Origin: Sulfurimonas sp. | Lineage (GTDB): Bacteria > Campylobacterota > Campylobacteria > Campylobacterales > Sulfurimonadaceae | Assembly: GCA_024762705.1 (NCBI GenBank) | Contig: JANTGW010000013.1 | Location: forward strand, 1 to 12,333 | DNA: 12,333 bases | Direction of reading: 5' to 3' | Part shown: positions 1-7,178 of the stretch, piece after piece | Position numbering within the stretch: the first letter of the stretch is position 1 | Layout: every line of letters starts with the position of its first letter | Made by a program: the position numbers and the translations under genes | The notes under the pieces: generated by a model | Database searches by the model: none | What the model was told of the DNA's origin: nothing | Seen by the model: the letters and a program-made list of their open reading frames with translations, nothing else

Positions 1-777
1 TACAAATATGTTAAAAAAGGCGAGCCGCTTGCACTTGTCTACTCCCCTGAGGTCTACAAAGCGAAAGAAGACTATGTCAACTCTTACAACTATACAAAAA
101 ACAGAGCGAACAAAGGTATGCTTGAGAGTGCAAAGCGTAAACTATCTTTGTTGAAGGTTTCTTCAAATGAGATTTCACAGCTTATACAGATGAAAAAAAT
201 ATCGCCAAATACGACCATATATGCACCAAAAAGTGGGTATGTATTTATGAAAAACGTCAATGAGGGTTCTGCTTTTAATGCAAAAACAAAACTCTTTGAG
301 ATTGTAAATCTTGATGATGTCTGGGTAGAAGTAAAAGTCTTTGAAGATGATGTAAAATGGATGAGAAATGCCGATGGTTTCAAGGTCAGCTTTAAAACAA
401 CAGATAAAACTTATGAGACGCATGCAAAGTTTCTTTACCCTAATCTGAACCCGAAAGAAGCCACACTTACGCTAAGGCTTACTCTGCCAAACAAAGACAA
501 CACACTCTTTCCCGGAATGTATGCCAATGTCATTTCAAAAGACAAGCCAAAAGAGTATTTGATCCTGCCGCAAAGTGCAGTCATTTTAAAAGAAGGAAAA
601 TACTATGCATTTACTGTCGGAGAGTATGAAGGAGAATACGAGCCTGTAGAGTTACATGTAAAGCCGCTTGACAATGAGACATACATCATAACCGACGGAC
701 TCAATGCCGGCGATGAAGTAGTAAACAATGCTCTGTTTATGATGGACAGTGACGCACAGATAAACGGGCTGTACTAG
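1..777 (+). CDS. CusB-like RND efflux periplasmic adaptor subunit, 3' part (5' end outside window)
   Basis: Partial gene, open in frame from base 1; the ATG at 118 is internal because the frame upstream already reads as family sequence (KKGEPLALVYSPEVYKAKEDY, the CusB-type turn into the alpha-helical hairpin). Visible parts, counted from base 1: end of the first lipoyl half and helical hairpin with a KRKLSLLKVSS turn (about 1-65), second lipoyl half with APKSGYVF (about 75-105), beta-barrel domain with LDDVWVEVKVFEDDV and FPGMYANVISK (about 105-185), and a membrane-proximal domain ending in a GLNAGDEVVNNALFMMDSDAQ motif. Such adaptors link an inner-membrane RND pump to an outer-membrane channel and, in CusB, pass Cu(I)/Ag(I) to the pump. 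The natural partner is the CusA-like pump at 2346, but an opposite-strand MFS gene lies between them. N-terminal metal-binding residues cannot be judged because they lie outside the window. Confidence 0.9.
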   Translation, partial: YKYVKKGEPLALVYSPEVYKAKEDYVNSYNYTKNRANKGMLESAKRKLSLLKVSSNEISQLIQMKKISPNTTIYAPKSGYVFMKNVNEGSAFNAKTKLFEIVNLDDVWVEVKVFEDDVKWMRNADGFKVSFKTTDKTYETHAKFLYPNLNPKEATLTLRLTLPNKDNTLFPGMYANVISKDKPKEYLILPQSAVILKEGKYYAFTVGEYEGEYEPVELHVKPLDNETYIITDGLNAGDEVVNNALFMMDSDAQINGLY

Positions 778-780
778 CCC
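766..780. other. GC-rich hairpin spanning two overlapping convergent stop codons
   Basis: GGGCT (766-770) and AGCCC (776-780) form a perfect 5-bp stem around a 5-base loop. The TAG stop of the adaptor (775-777, + strand) and the TAG stop of the MFS gene (774-776, - strand) lie in the same CTAG. There is no clear T-run on either side, so it is not a textbook intrinsic terminator, but it may stabilise or slow both 3' ends. Confidence 0.4.
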
Positions 781-2048
781 AGTGCCTCACGTACCTCTTT
801 AGATACTTTTTTCTCATCTACAAAAAAGAGCAGCACTGCACCGAGTACGAACAGCAGGGCTACAGAAGCAATGGCAAGTCTGGAACTGTGACTAAACAGC
901 GCTACAAATCCGACTAAAAGAGGTCCTAAAATAACCGCAAACTTTCCAAGCAGATCATAAAAACCGAAAAACTCCGCCGCATACTTTTGCGGTATCATTT
1001 TGGCATAATAGGAACGACTCAACGCCTGAATACCGCCTTGAACCAGAGCAATAAGTAAAGCAAGTATATAAAATTCATACACGTCGTGCATCATTGATGC
1101 AAATATAATTATAAGAATATAGACACTTATACACAGATATATAACTTTTTTCGTATCCCAGAGATCGGCAAGTTTTGCGACAAGCAGCGTAGCAGGAAAT
1201 CCGACAAACTGTACAATAAGCAGCGCCATAATCAAGTTGCTGCTCTCAAACCCAAGCGCCATACCATAGTCAACCGCCATACGGATGATAGTGTCTACTC
1301 CGTCAATGTAGAGCCAATAAGCAACGAGAAAAAGGAACAGTCCTTTGAGACTCGCTACCCTTCGAAATGTTTTTTTCAACCGCAGATATCCTCTAGCCAA
1401 GAGGATCTTTTTTCTTCTTTTTTCTAATTTCTTTTCTTTTACAAACAGTAAAAGAGGAAGTGAAAAGACAGCCCACCACAAAGCCACACTGATAAAAGAA
1501 GCTTTGATGGCTTCCACTTTATCCGAAAATCCGAAAAAAGACGGTTCCTGCACCATAAATACATTCAAGGCAAATAAAATTCCGCCACCGAGATAGCCCA
1601 GCGAAAACCCAAGGCCCGAGATATAGTCCACACTTTTGTCATCACTCACAGAGGGAAGCAGTCCGTCGTAAAAGATATTTGAACCCATAAAACCGATGTT
1701 TCCCAGCGTATAAACCAATGCCGCAATCTGCCACTCTCCCTGCTCAACTAAAGCAAGCGAAGCACTCATTAAAATCCCCAAAAATGCAAAAAGAAATAAA
1801 AAACGCTTTTTCAATGACCCCGCATCGGCAACAGCCCCAAGCAAAGGTGCAATGAGAACGACCACAAAACTTGAAATGGAATTGGCAAATCCAAGCTGCG
1901 CCGTACTTACCGTCACATCCGTCCCCACACTGTAATAGGACTTGAAAAATATAGGGAAAAACCCGGCCATAACCGTAGTAGCGTAAGCAGAGTTCGCCCA
2001 GTCATACAATGCCCAGGAGTAGATGCTTTTTTTAGTGTTGTTTTGCAT
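774..2048 (-). CDS. MFS transporter, UMF1 / Atg22-like family
   Basis: A 424-residue polytopic membrane protein. The N-terminus carries the family-typical SWALYDWANSAYATTV (residues 11-26). About twelve hydrophobic segments follow, with a basic cytoplasmic loop near the middle (KEKKLEKRRKK) between the two six-helix halves; the length is normal for the family. UMF1/Atg22-like proteins belong to the major facilitator superfamily. Bacterial members have no well-established substrate, and yeast Atg22 exports amino acids from the vacuole, so the substrate here is unknown. The gene converges on the CusB-like adaptor, overlaps it by 4 bases, and separates it from the CusA-like pump. No Shine-Dalgarno sequence is visible before the ATG; a TATAAAAT box ends only 6 bases upstream, which suggests leaderless translation. 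Family call is firm, function open. Confidence 0.88.
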   Translation of the reverse strand: MQNNTKKSIYSWALYDWANSAYATTVMAGFFPIFFKSYYSVGTDVTVSTAQLGFANSISSFVVVLIAPLLGAVADAGSLKKRFLFLFAFLGILMSASLALVEQGEWQIAALVYTLGNIGFMGSNIFYDGLLPSVSDDKSVDYISGLGFSLGYLGGGILFALNVFMVQEPSFFGFSDKVEAIKASFISVALWWAVFSLPLLLFVKEKKLEKRRKKILLARGYLRLKKTFRRVASLKGLFLFLVAYWLYIDGVDTIIRMAVDYGMALGFESSNLIMALLIVQFVGFPATLLVAKLADLWDTKKVIYLCISVYILIIIFASMMHDVYEFYILALLIALVQGGIQALSRSYYAKMIPQKYAAEFFGFYDLLGKFAVILGPLLVGFVALFSHSSRLAIASVALLFVLGAVLLFFVDEKKVSKEVREALG

Positions 2049-2054
2049 GTAACT

Positions 2055-2087
2055 ATTTTATAGGAAGTTTGGTTAAAGGGGTGTTAA
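2055..2087 (-). promoter_or_regulatory. Candidate promoter of the MFS gene, possibly leaderless
   Basis: Reading leftward: TTAACA (2082-2087), a 19-base spacer, TATAAAAT (2055-2062), then 6 bases to the ATG at 2048. The -10 to ATG distance would put the transcript start on or next to the start codon, which matches the lack of a ribosome binding site. The -35 is weak and the spacer long. Confidence 0.4.
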
Positions 2088-2092
2088 TATTA

Positions 2093-2121
2093 AGTAAGCA
2101 CATTTTTTAAGAAGGCTTACT
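2093..2121. repeat. 7-bp inverted repeat upstream of MFS and cusA-like genes
   Basis: AGTAAGC (2093-2099) and GCTTACT (2115-2121) are perfect inverted copies separated by 15 bases containing a T6 run. It could be a protein-binding site or a weak hairpin. It lies between the MFS promoter and the two GGTC-type palindromes; no function can be assigned. Confidence 0.3.
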
Positions 2122-2154
2122 CAAATTTAAAATAAACTAACATTTCTTATGTTC

Positions 2155-2185
2155 AATAAATCACCAGTCGGAATGGTCGTTTATG
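2155..2185. promoter_or_regulatory. Operator-like palindrome 1 upstream of the CusA-like pump
   Basis: Left arm AATAAATCACC (2155-2165), 9-base spacer, right arm GGTCGTTTATG (2175-2185). The arms pair at most positions and closely match the arms of the second palindrome at 2243-2268 (left arms 10 of 11 identical, right arms 9 of 11). The spacer is 5 bases longer than in copy 2, about half a helical turn. GGTC/GACC half-sites are common for TetR-type repressors; that identity is inferred. Confidence 0.45.
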
Positions 2186-2242
2186 AAAGCTCATACTTTT
2201 TAAAAGTCAAATAGCTAAATGCTATAACAGAACATAGAAGCC

Positions 2243-2268
2243 AATAAATTACCTAATGGTCATTTATT
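2243..2268. promoter_or_regulatory. Operator-like palindrome 2 (26 bp) upstream of the CusA-like pump
   Basis: Left arm AATAAATTACC (2243-2253), spacer TAAT (2254-2257), right arm GGTCATTTATT (2258-2268). Ten of eleven arm positions pair perfectly. It sits 44 bases upstream of the TATAAT box of the pump gene, a usual place for a repressor or activator site. It resembles TetR-family operators in size and symmetry; the regulator is not in this window. Confidence 0.55.
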
Positions 2269-2311
2269 GACTAGAATTAATCATCACCACAAACCCTACA
2301 CAAAATCCCGC

Positions 2312-2317
2312 TATAAT
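2312..2317 (+). promoter_or_regulatory. -10 box of the CusA-like gene
   Basis: A perfect TATAAT with no convincing -35 box, as is usual in Campylobacterota. Transcription would begin near 2324, giving a leader of about 20 bases. GGAA (2337-2340) lies 5 bases before the ATG at 2346 as a short ribosome binding site. Confidence 0.55.
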
Positions 2318-2345
2318 TTTTCCAAACTAAAAAAACGGAAAAATT

Positions 2346-5300
2346 ATGATAGAAAGACTCATAGCTTTTAGTATTAAAAATAAATTTATTATCCTTTTAG
2401 CCTCTATGGTTTTGGTTGCCGCCTCTGTTTGGAGTATGAAACATACACCACTTGATGCACTGCCTGACTTGTCCCCTCCTCAAGTTATTGTTCAGATTAA
2501 CTGGGCTGGGCAGTCTCCTGAGATTGTGGAGGCACAAGGGACGTATCCACTTGTGGCGCAGTTTTTGGCTATTGCAGGCATTGACACGGTTCGTGGGTAC
2601 TCTACTTATGAGAACGGACTGATTTATATCATCTTTAAAGAAGGAACCGACCTTTACTGGGCGCGCAGTCGTGTGCTTGAACAGCTCGCTTCCATACAGT
2701 CACAGCTCCCGGCAAATATGAACGTCGCACTAGGTCCAGATGCCAGCGGTGTCGGCTGGGTATATGAATACGCGCTCAAATCAAAAACAAAAAATCTTGC
2801 CGAGCTTCGTACCTTGCAGGATTACTATTACAAATATGCGTTGATGGGTGTTGACGGGGTGAGTGAAGTAGCAAGCATTGGCGGGTTTATTCCAACCTTT
2901 CAAGTGACCGTTAACAATGACAACCTTGTACGTTACAACCTCAGCATTCAAGATATTGCCAAAGTTTTAAAACAGAACAACAATGACACCGGCGGGCGTA
3001 TCGTCATTAAAAATGGATATGAATGGATGGTGCAGGCAAAAGGCTACATCAAAAACCTTGATGATATAAGAGGGCTGGTCGTCACGATAAAAGCAGGCAC
3101 ACCTGTCAAACTCGGCGATATCGCACGAGTGGAACTCACTCCTGCACCGCGTCGCGGTCTGGCTGACCTCAACGGTGAAGGAGAAGTGGTCGGCGGTATC
3201 GTGATGGCGCGCTACGGTGAAGATGTTTACACGATGATAAAACGCGTGCAAAAAAAGATGAAAGAGCTCAAAGTTGAAGGCGTGGATGTTGTCACAGTCT
3301 ATGACCGTTCAGGGCTCATCGACAAAGCAGTAGATACTTTAAAAGACACACTCATTGAAGAGAGCATCATAGTCGTTGTCATCATCGGACTTTTTCTGAT
3401 GCACTTTCGCTCTTCACTCATCATTATCATCGTTCTGCCTTTGACAGTTGGTTTTACCTTTTTACTGATGAAACTCTTTGGCATAGGCTCAAACATTATG
3501 AGTCTTGGTGGGATCGCTATTGCCATCGGCGCTATGGTAGATGCTTCCATCGTTATGATAGAAAATGCTCATAAAATGCTACACAAGTTTGAGCACAAAG
3601 AGGGAAGGATGCCGAGCGACAAAGAACGCATCGACATCATTCTCAAGTCTTCCCAACTTGTAGGACGTCCTATATTTTTCGCGCTTGCACTCATTGTTGT
3701 TTCTTTTTTACCTATTTTTGCACTCAATGGACAAGAAGGACTGCTTTTTACACCGCTTGCATTTACAAAAACATTTGCCATGGCTGCGGGAGCACTGCTG
3801 AGCATTACACTTGTTCCTGCACTGATGATATTTTTCATCAAAGGAAGAATTCCTGCTGAACATAAAAATCCTCTCAACAAATTTTTTATCTGGCTCTATC
3901 ATCCTGTCATTGTTTACGGACTCAAACTCAAATACCTTGTTATTGTTCTGGTTTTACTCTCTCTTGGTTACATGTACCCGCTTTACAAAAGTCTCAAATG
4001 GGAATTTATGCCGATGTTAAATGAGCAGACCTTTATGTATATGCCTGTCACGCCTTACGGTATCAGTATAGACCAGGCAAAACAGCTCTTGCAAAAGACA
4101 GACAAAATCATTAAATCATTTCCTGAAGTAGAAAATGTTTTCGGTAAAGCCGGACGTGCAGGCACGGCAACAGACCCTGCACCGCTTGGTATGCTTGAGA
4201 CCATCATTACATTTAAACCACAAAAAGAGTGGCCAAATCCAACAAAAACATACGACGAACTAAGAGAAGAGATGGAAGCCGCACTGCAGGTGCCCGGACT
4301 TACAAATTCATGGACCTATCCTATTCGCGGCCGTATCGATATGCTGCTCAGCGGTATTCGAACGCCTATCGGCATCAAGCTTTACGGTACAGACGCAAAA
4401 GGACTGCAAAAATTCGGTAAAGCAATAGAAGAAAAGCTCAGAGCCTATGACAAAACACTCTCAGTCTTTGCAGATCAGGCCAGTGCCGGGTACTATATAG
4501 ACATCATTCCTGATACAGAAAAACTTGCACGCTACGGCATGACAAAAGAGACACTCTTAGAGTATACCGCACTAGCCGTGGGAGGAATGAAAGTCTCGAC
4601 TATGTATAAAGGCTTAGAACGCTACCCTATCAGCCTCCGTCTTGAAGGAAGCGAGAGAAGAAGTCTTGAGTCTATACAAAACATTCAGGTTAAAACCGAG
4701 CTCGGCTTTGTGCCGCTTGGTTCACTTGCAAAAGTTTCCTACAGACAAAGTGCTTCTGTCATCAAAAGTGAGATGGCGGCACCGGTGACATTCATATACA
4801 TCACGCCAAAAGAGGGCATAAGTGCGACAGAGTACAAAAAAGGCGCACAAAAGTTCATAGATGAGATTAAGTTTGAGCCTGGATACTACATAGAGTGGGC
4901 AGGACAGTCCGAGTATCTTGATTCTGCTATGAAACGTATTGTATGGATAGTTCCTGCAGTACTTTTAGCGATATTTTTACTTATCTATATGGCACTCAAA
5001 AAACCTGTACCAACACTTATTGTCTTTTTTACGCTGCCGTTTGCACTGCTTGGCGGACTTATCTACATTGATATGCTCAATTTTGCTATGAGCATTGCTG
5101 TTATCGTCGGATTTTTGGCACTGCTTGGGGTGGCTGCTGAGACTGCCATCGTTATGATAATCTATTTACAAGAGAGTGTTAATGAGCTTAAAGAAAAAAG
5201 AGGTAATGCTTTTGATGCAAAGGACCTTAAAGCTGCAATTTATGAAGGAGCAGTCCAACGTGTTCGACCAAAACTGATGACAGTCTTTGCCATCTTAGCA

Positions 5301-5471
5301 GGTCTTGCCCCTATTATGTATACCCACGGTGTAGGAAGCGAAGTTATGCAGCGTATAGCTGCACCGATGCTTGGAGGTGTTGTAAGTTCGGCTGTTTTAT
5401 CTTTAGTAATTATTCCAATTCTTTATGAAATATACATGAAAAGACAGCTGACTAAAAAAGAGGGGAAATAG
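2346..5471 (+). CDS. cusA: CusA-like heavy-metal efflux RND pump, Cu(I)/Ag(I) type
   Basis: A 1041-residue inner-membrane proton/metal antiporter of the HME-RND family, of normal length. It has an N-terminal membrane helix (about 13-30), a first periplasmic domain (with WARSRVLEQL and GVGWVYEYAL), helices 2-6 (about 338-500), a second periplasmic domain, and helices 8-12 near the C-terminus. The fourth helix has GAMVDASIVMIENAHK, with D399 and E406 matching the proton-relay D405 and E412 of E. coli CusA; this is the Cu/Ag subtype, not the DFG...DGA form of CzcA. The three Cu(I)-binding methionines of CusA (M573, M623, M672) appear to be kept as M566 (YMPVT), M616 (LGMLET) and M666 (RIDML). 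It would expel Cu(I)/Ag(I) from the periplasm or cytoplasm through an adaptor and outer-membrane channel. It has its own promoter and two operator-like palindromes, unlike a usual cusBA pair transcribed together. Confidence 0.93.
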   Translation: MIERLIAFSIKNKFIILLASMVLVAASVWSMKHTPLDALPDLSPPQVIVQINWAGQSPEIVEAQGTYPLVAQFLAIAGIDTVRGYSTYENGLIYIIFKEGTDLYWARSRVLEQLASIQSQLPANMNVALGPDASGVGWVYEYALKSKTKNLAELRTLQDYYYKYALMGVDGVSEVASIGGFIPTFQVTVNNDNLVRYNLSIQDIAKVLKQNNNDTGGRIVIKNGYEWMVQAKGYIKNLDDIRGLVVTIKAGTPVKLGDIARVELTPAPRRGLADLNGEGEVVGGIVMARYGEDVYTMIKRVQKKMKELKVEGVDVVTVYDRSGLIDKAVDTLKDTLIEESIIVVVIIGLFLMHFRSSLIIIIVLPLTVGFTFLLMKLFGIGSNIMSLGGIAIAIGAMVDASIVMIENAHKMLHKFEHKEGRMPSDKERIDIILKSSQLVGRPIFFALALIVVSFLPIFALNGQEGLLFTPLAFTKTFAMAAGALLSITLVPALMIFFIKGRIPAEHKNPLNKFFIWLYHPVIVYGLKLKYLVIVLVLLSLGYMYPLYKSLKWEFMPMLNEQTFMYMPVTPYGISIDQAKQLLQKTDKIIKSFPEVENVFGKAGRAGTATDPAPLGMLETIITFKPQKEWPNPTKTYDELREEMEAALQVPGLTNSWTYPIRGRIDMLLSGIRTPIGIKLYGTDAKGLQKFGKAIEEKLRAYDKTLSVFADQASAGYYIDIIPDTEKLARYGMTKETLLEYTALAVGGMKVSTMYKGLERYPISLRLEGSERRSLESIQNIQVKTELGFVPLGSLAKVSYRQSASVIKSEMAAPVTFIYITPKEGISATEYKKGAQKFIDEIKFEPGYYIEWAGQSEYLDSAMKRIVWIVPAVLLAIFLLIYMALKKPVPTLIVFFTLPFALLGGLIYIDMLNFAMSIAVIVGFLALLGVAAETAIVMIIYLQESVNELKEKRGNAFDAKDLKAAIYEGAVQRVRPKLMTVFAILAGLAPIMYTHGVGSEVMQRIAAPMLGGVVSSAVLSLVIIPILYEIYMKRQLTKKEGK

Positions 5472-5482
5472 TCCTCTCTTTT
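5456..5482. terminator. Bidirectional intrinsic terminator between cusA-like and ferritin genes
   Basis: A 10-bp stem, AAAAGAGGGG (5456-5465) with CCTCTCTTTT (5473-5482), one G-U wobble and a 7-base loop. On the + strand it ends in TTTT; on the - strand it runs into T6 (from 5459 to 5454). It overlaps the last codons of the pump gene and the stop codon of the convergent ferritin gene, so it can serve both. Confidence 0.7.
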
Positions 5483-5996
5483 ACTGCATAGTACTTTTAA
5501 TGTTCTGCACGAACTCCGTAATATCATCATGCAAATCTTGCAGGTCGGCTTCATGTTCTACCTCATCTGCCAAAATCTGTGAAACGATGTCGTAAGTGAT
5601 GATGTCTTTGTCTTTTACCAAATCTGCAAGTTCAGAATAGGTACTGATAGCGCACTGCTCTCCTTTTATGGAGTCCTCAAGAATGGCTACAACATCAAAG
5701 TTCTTAGGCTCTTCATAGCCGCAGTTCGTATGCGTGAACCACTCTTGCGGATTTAACAAAGGAGTACCTCCGAGCTGTATTATTCTATCTGCGACCATGT
5801 TTGCATGTCTTAGCTCATCATTTGCATGCTGAGTAAGTTCCGCCAATGCCGCATCTTTCATTATACCCTTGACAACCTTTGCTTCTATAAAGTACTGATA
5901 ATATGCGAGCCACTCATCAGCATACGCTTTGTTTAGCAGTTTTACTACTTCAGTCGTTTCTATACCTTTAATAATAGAATTTCCTCGCGATGCCAT
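5481..5996 (-). CDS. Dps-like thioferritin (DPSL), ferritin-like domain protein
   Basis: A 171-residue four-helix ferritin-fold protein. Two ferroxidase half-sites are visible: E28 with E61 and H64 (ELRHA), and E113 (GEQ) with E145 and H148 (DEVEHE). It also has C92 (TNCGY) and C115 (GEQCAI), the cysteine pair next to the di-iron site that marks Dps-like thioferritins (DPSL) of archaea and some anaerobic bacteria. Such proteins form 12-subunit cages that oxidise Fe(II), preferably with peroxide, and store the iron, protecting against Fenton chemistry. The start chosen is ATG 5994-5996 because a strong GAAGGAGGA (6001-6009) precedes it; an upstream ATG at 6036-6038 has no such site and would add 14 unlikely residues. 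It is transcribed alone from a promoter carrying a Fur-like box and an 18-bp palindrome. Plain bacterioferritin is less likely because of the cysteines and lack of a haem-ligand methionine pattern. Confidence 0.85.
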   Translation of the reverse strand: MASRGNSIIKGIETTEVVKLLNKAYADEWLAYYQYFIEAKVVKGIMKDAALAELTQHANDELRHANMVADRIIQLGGTPLLNPQEWFTHTNCGYEEPKNFDVVAILEDSIKGEQCAISTYSELADLVKDKDIITYDIVSQILADEVEHEADLQDLHDDITEFVQNIKSTMQ

Positions 5997-6006
5997 AATA
6001 TCCTCC

Positions 6007-6024
6007 TTCTTTACATGTAAAGAA
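6007..6024. promoter_or_regulatory. 18-bp perfect palindrome at the ferritin transcription start
   Basis: TTCTTTACATGTAAAGAA is a perfect palindrome centred between 6015 and 6016. It lies just downstream of the ferritin -10 box and just upstream of its ribosome binding site, so a bound protein would block initiation. Its core TTACATGTAA recurs at 10337-10346 and, with one change, at the promoter of the MBL gene (11799-11808). Confidence 0.6.
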
Positions 6025-6026
6025 CA

Positions 6027-6064
6027 AGTATAAAACAATTACTCTTAAAGGAAAATTATTATCA
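6027..6064 (-). promoter_or_regulatory. Ferritin promoter with a Fur-like box
   Basis: Reading leftward, TGATAATAATTTTCC (6064-6050) matches the Fur 7-1-7 pattern TGATAAT-N-ATTATCA at 12 of 14 positions. The -10 box TATACT follows at 6032-6027, and the -35 position (about 6050-6055) falls inside the Fur-like box. This suggests iron-dependent control, as for ferritins of related bacteria. Fur assignment is inference from the motif alone. Confidence 0.5.
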
Positions 6065-6065
6065 A

Positions 6066-7178
6066 TTAAAAAGAAAGAATGAATTTACTGCCTTTTCCAA
6101 CTTCTGAAGATACTGTAATTTTTATGCCGTTTGCGTCGCATATCTGCTTGACGATGTTCAATCCAACACCAAATCCTCCGGCTATATCCGACTGGCGTTT
6201 ATACATCTCAAAGATTTCATCAAGCTTTTTTGCTTCTATGCCTACGCCCTCATCCTCTATGCTAAAAGAGTTCTTATCCAGTTTTATACTTATGGTTGTT
6301 TCGGGCATAGAGTACTTTATAGCATTTGAAAGCAAGTTTGAAAAAAGAAGTTCTGCTCTAGATGGCACTATGTGTATGTTGACATCTTCAAGTTCTGTTT
6401 TGATATTTATATGCTTAGCCTCTATGAGTTCACCATAGTAGCCAAGAGTCTGTAAAAGAACATCTTTGAGGTTTACATCCTCTGCCTCTTGTTCTTTTTG
6501 TTTAAAGTTTAAAAATGTCAACGACTTATAAATGCTCTCAAGCTGTTTGGTACTTATAGAGATGTTTGTGAGGATGTTCTTATCGTATACTTCTTTTTTT
6601 ATCGCTCTGCTTGCACTCATCTTTAAAGCGGTTATAGGGGTATTGAGTTCATGTGAAACATCCTGAATAAAACTCTCAATCTTCTCCATTCGCTGATGTA
6701 CAGGTTTCATAAAGAGCTTTGCAAGAATGATAGAAATACTTACTATAAGCAAAAAACTGACTCCCATGACCAGTAAAACATGTTTTCTAAGCTCTGCCAG
6801 CTTTTTAAAGTAAGTGTCTGTTTTTACAATGACATACTTGACATTTAAATGTTCCTGCGGAGCAGTAGAGATTAAAACTTTGTAACCGTCCTTTTCAAAG
6901 TATCCCGGTTTATGCTTAGTAGCCTCATCCGAAGAGACAAGCTTATACTCAAAACCTTGCTCGTTAGGTAAGTTTAATGCTTCGCCCTTCATTTGGGAAT
7001 TTATAATAAGTCCTGAGAGCTTGTCGGCAATGTGATTTAACTCATAATATATTGTACTTTCGAGCGAGTTTTTTTGTGCACTGTAGTACCAGTAACCCGA
7101 AAGCAAAACAAACAAAAAGGAAGATACAAGATACAGGCTGACAAAAGAGTAAAATGACTTTTTTTCCAACTCATTCAA
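6066..7178 (-). CDS. Sensor histidine kinase of a two-component system
   Basis: About 370 residues. Membrane helix 1 (about 8-30), a periplasmic sensor of roughly 100 residues with no family I recognise, membrane helix 2 (about 133-155), then a dimerisation domain with phospho-acceptor H176 (QDVSHELNTPITALK) and an ATPase domain with N-box N285 (NLLSNAIKYS), G1 (EDEGVGI, about 308-314), F box (EIFEMYKR) and G2 (GGFGVGLNIVK, about 334-344). It should autophosphorylate and pass the phosphate to the response regulator encoded just upstream. I chose the TTG start at 7178 because GGGGAGGG (7194-7187) lies 8 bases before it; it overlaps the regulator's stop by 8 bases. A GTG at 7196 in the same frame would add six residues but lacks a ribosome binding site. 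The signal sensed is unknown; nearby metal genes make metal or redox stress plausible. Confidence 0.9.
   Translation of the reverse strand: MNELEKKSFYSFVSLYLVSSFLFVLLSGYWYYSAQKNSLESTIYYELNHIADKLSGLIINSQMKGEALNLPNEQGFEYKLVSSDEATKHKPGYFEKDGYKVLISTAPQEHLNVKYVIVKTDTYFKKLAELRKHVLLVMGVSFLLIVSISIILAKLFMKPVHQRMEKIESFIQDVSHELNTPITALKMSASRAIKKEVYDKNILTNISISTKQLESIYKSLTFLNFKQKEQEAEDVNLKDVLLQTLGYYGELIEAKHINIKTELEDVNIHIVPSRAELLFSNLLSNAIKYSMPETTISIKLDKNSFSIEDEGVGIEAKKLDEIFEMYKRQSDIAGGFGVGLNIVKQICDANGIKITVSSEVGKGSKFILSF

Noticed and set aside
118..120. ATG at 118 as the start of the adaptor gene
   Set aside because: The frame is open to base 1 and the upstream residues match CusB-type adaptors, so this is an internal methionine.
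4229..4420. 63-residue very basic open frame inside the pump gene
   Set aside because: Same-strand shifted frame within strongly conserved CusA coding sequence; composition (Arg/Tyr/Lys) is typical of an out-of-frame reading.
5997..6038. Upstream ATG that would lengthen the ferritin by 14 residues
   Set aside because: It would place the strong ribosome binding site and the palindrome inside the coding region; the start at 5996 has the better signal.
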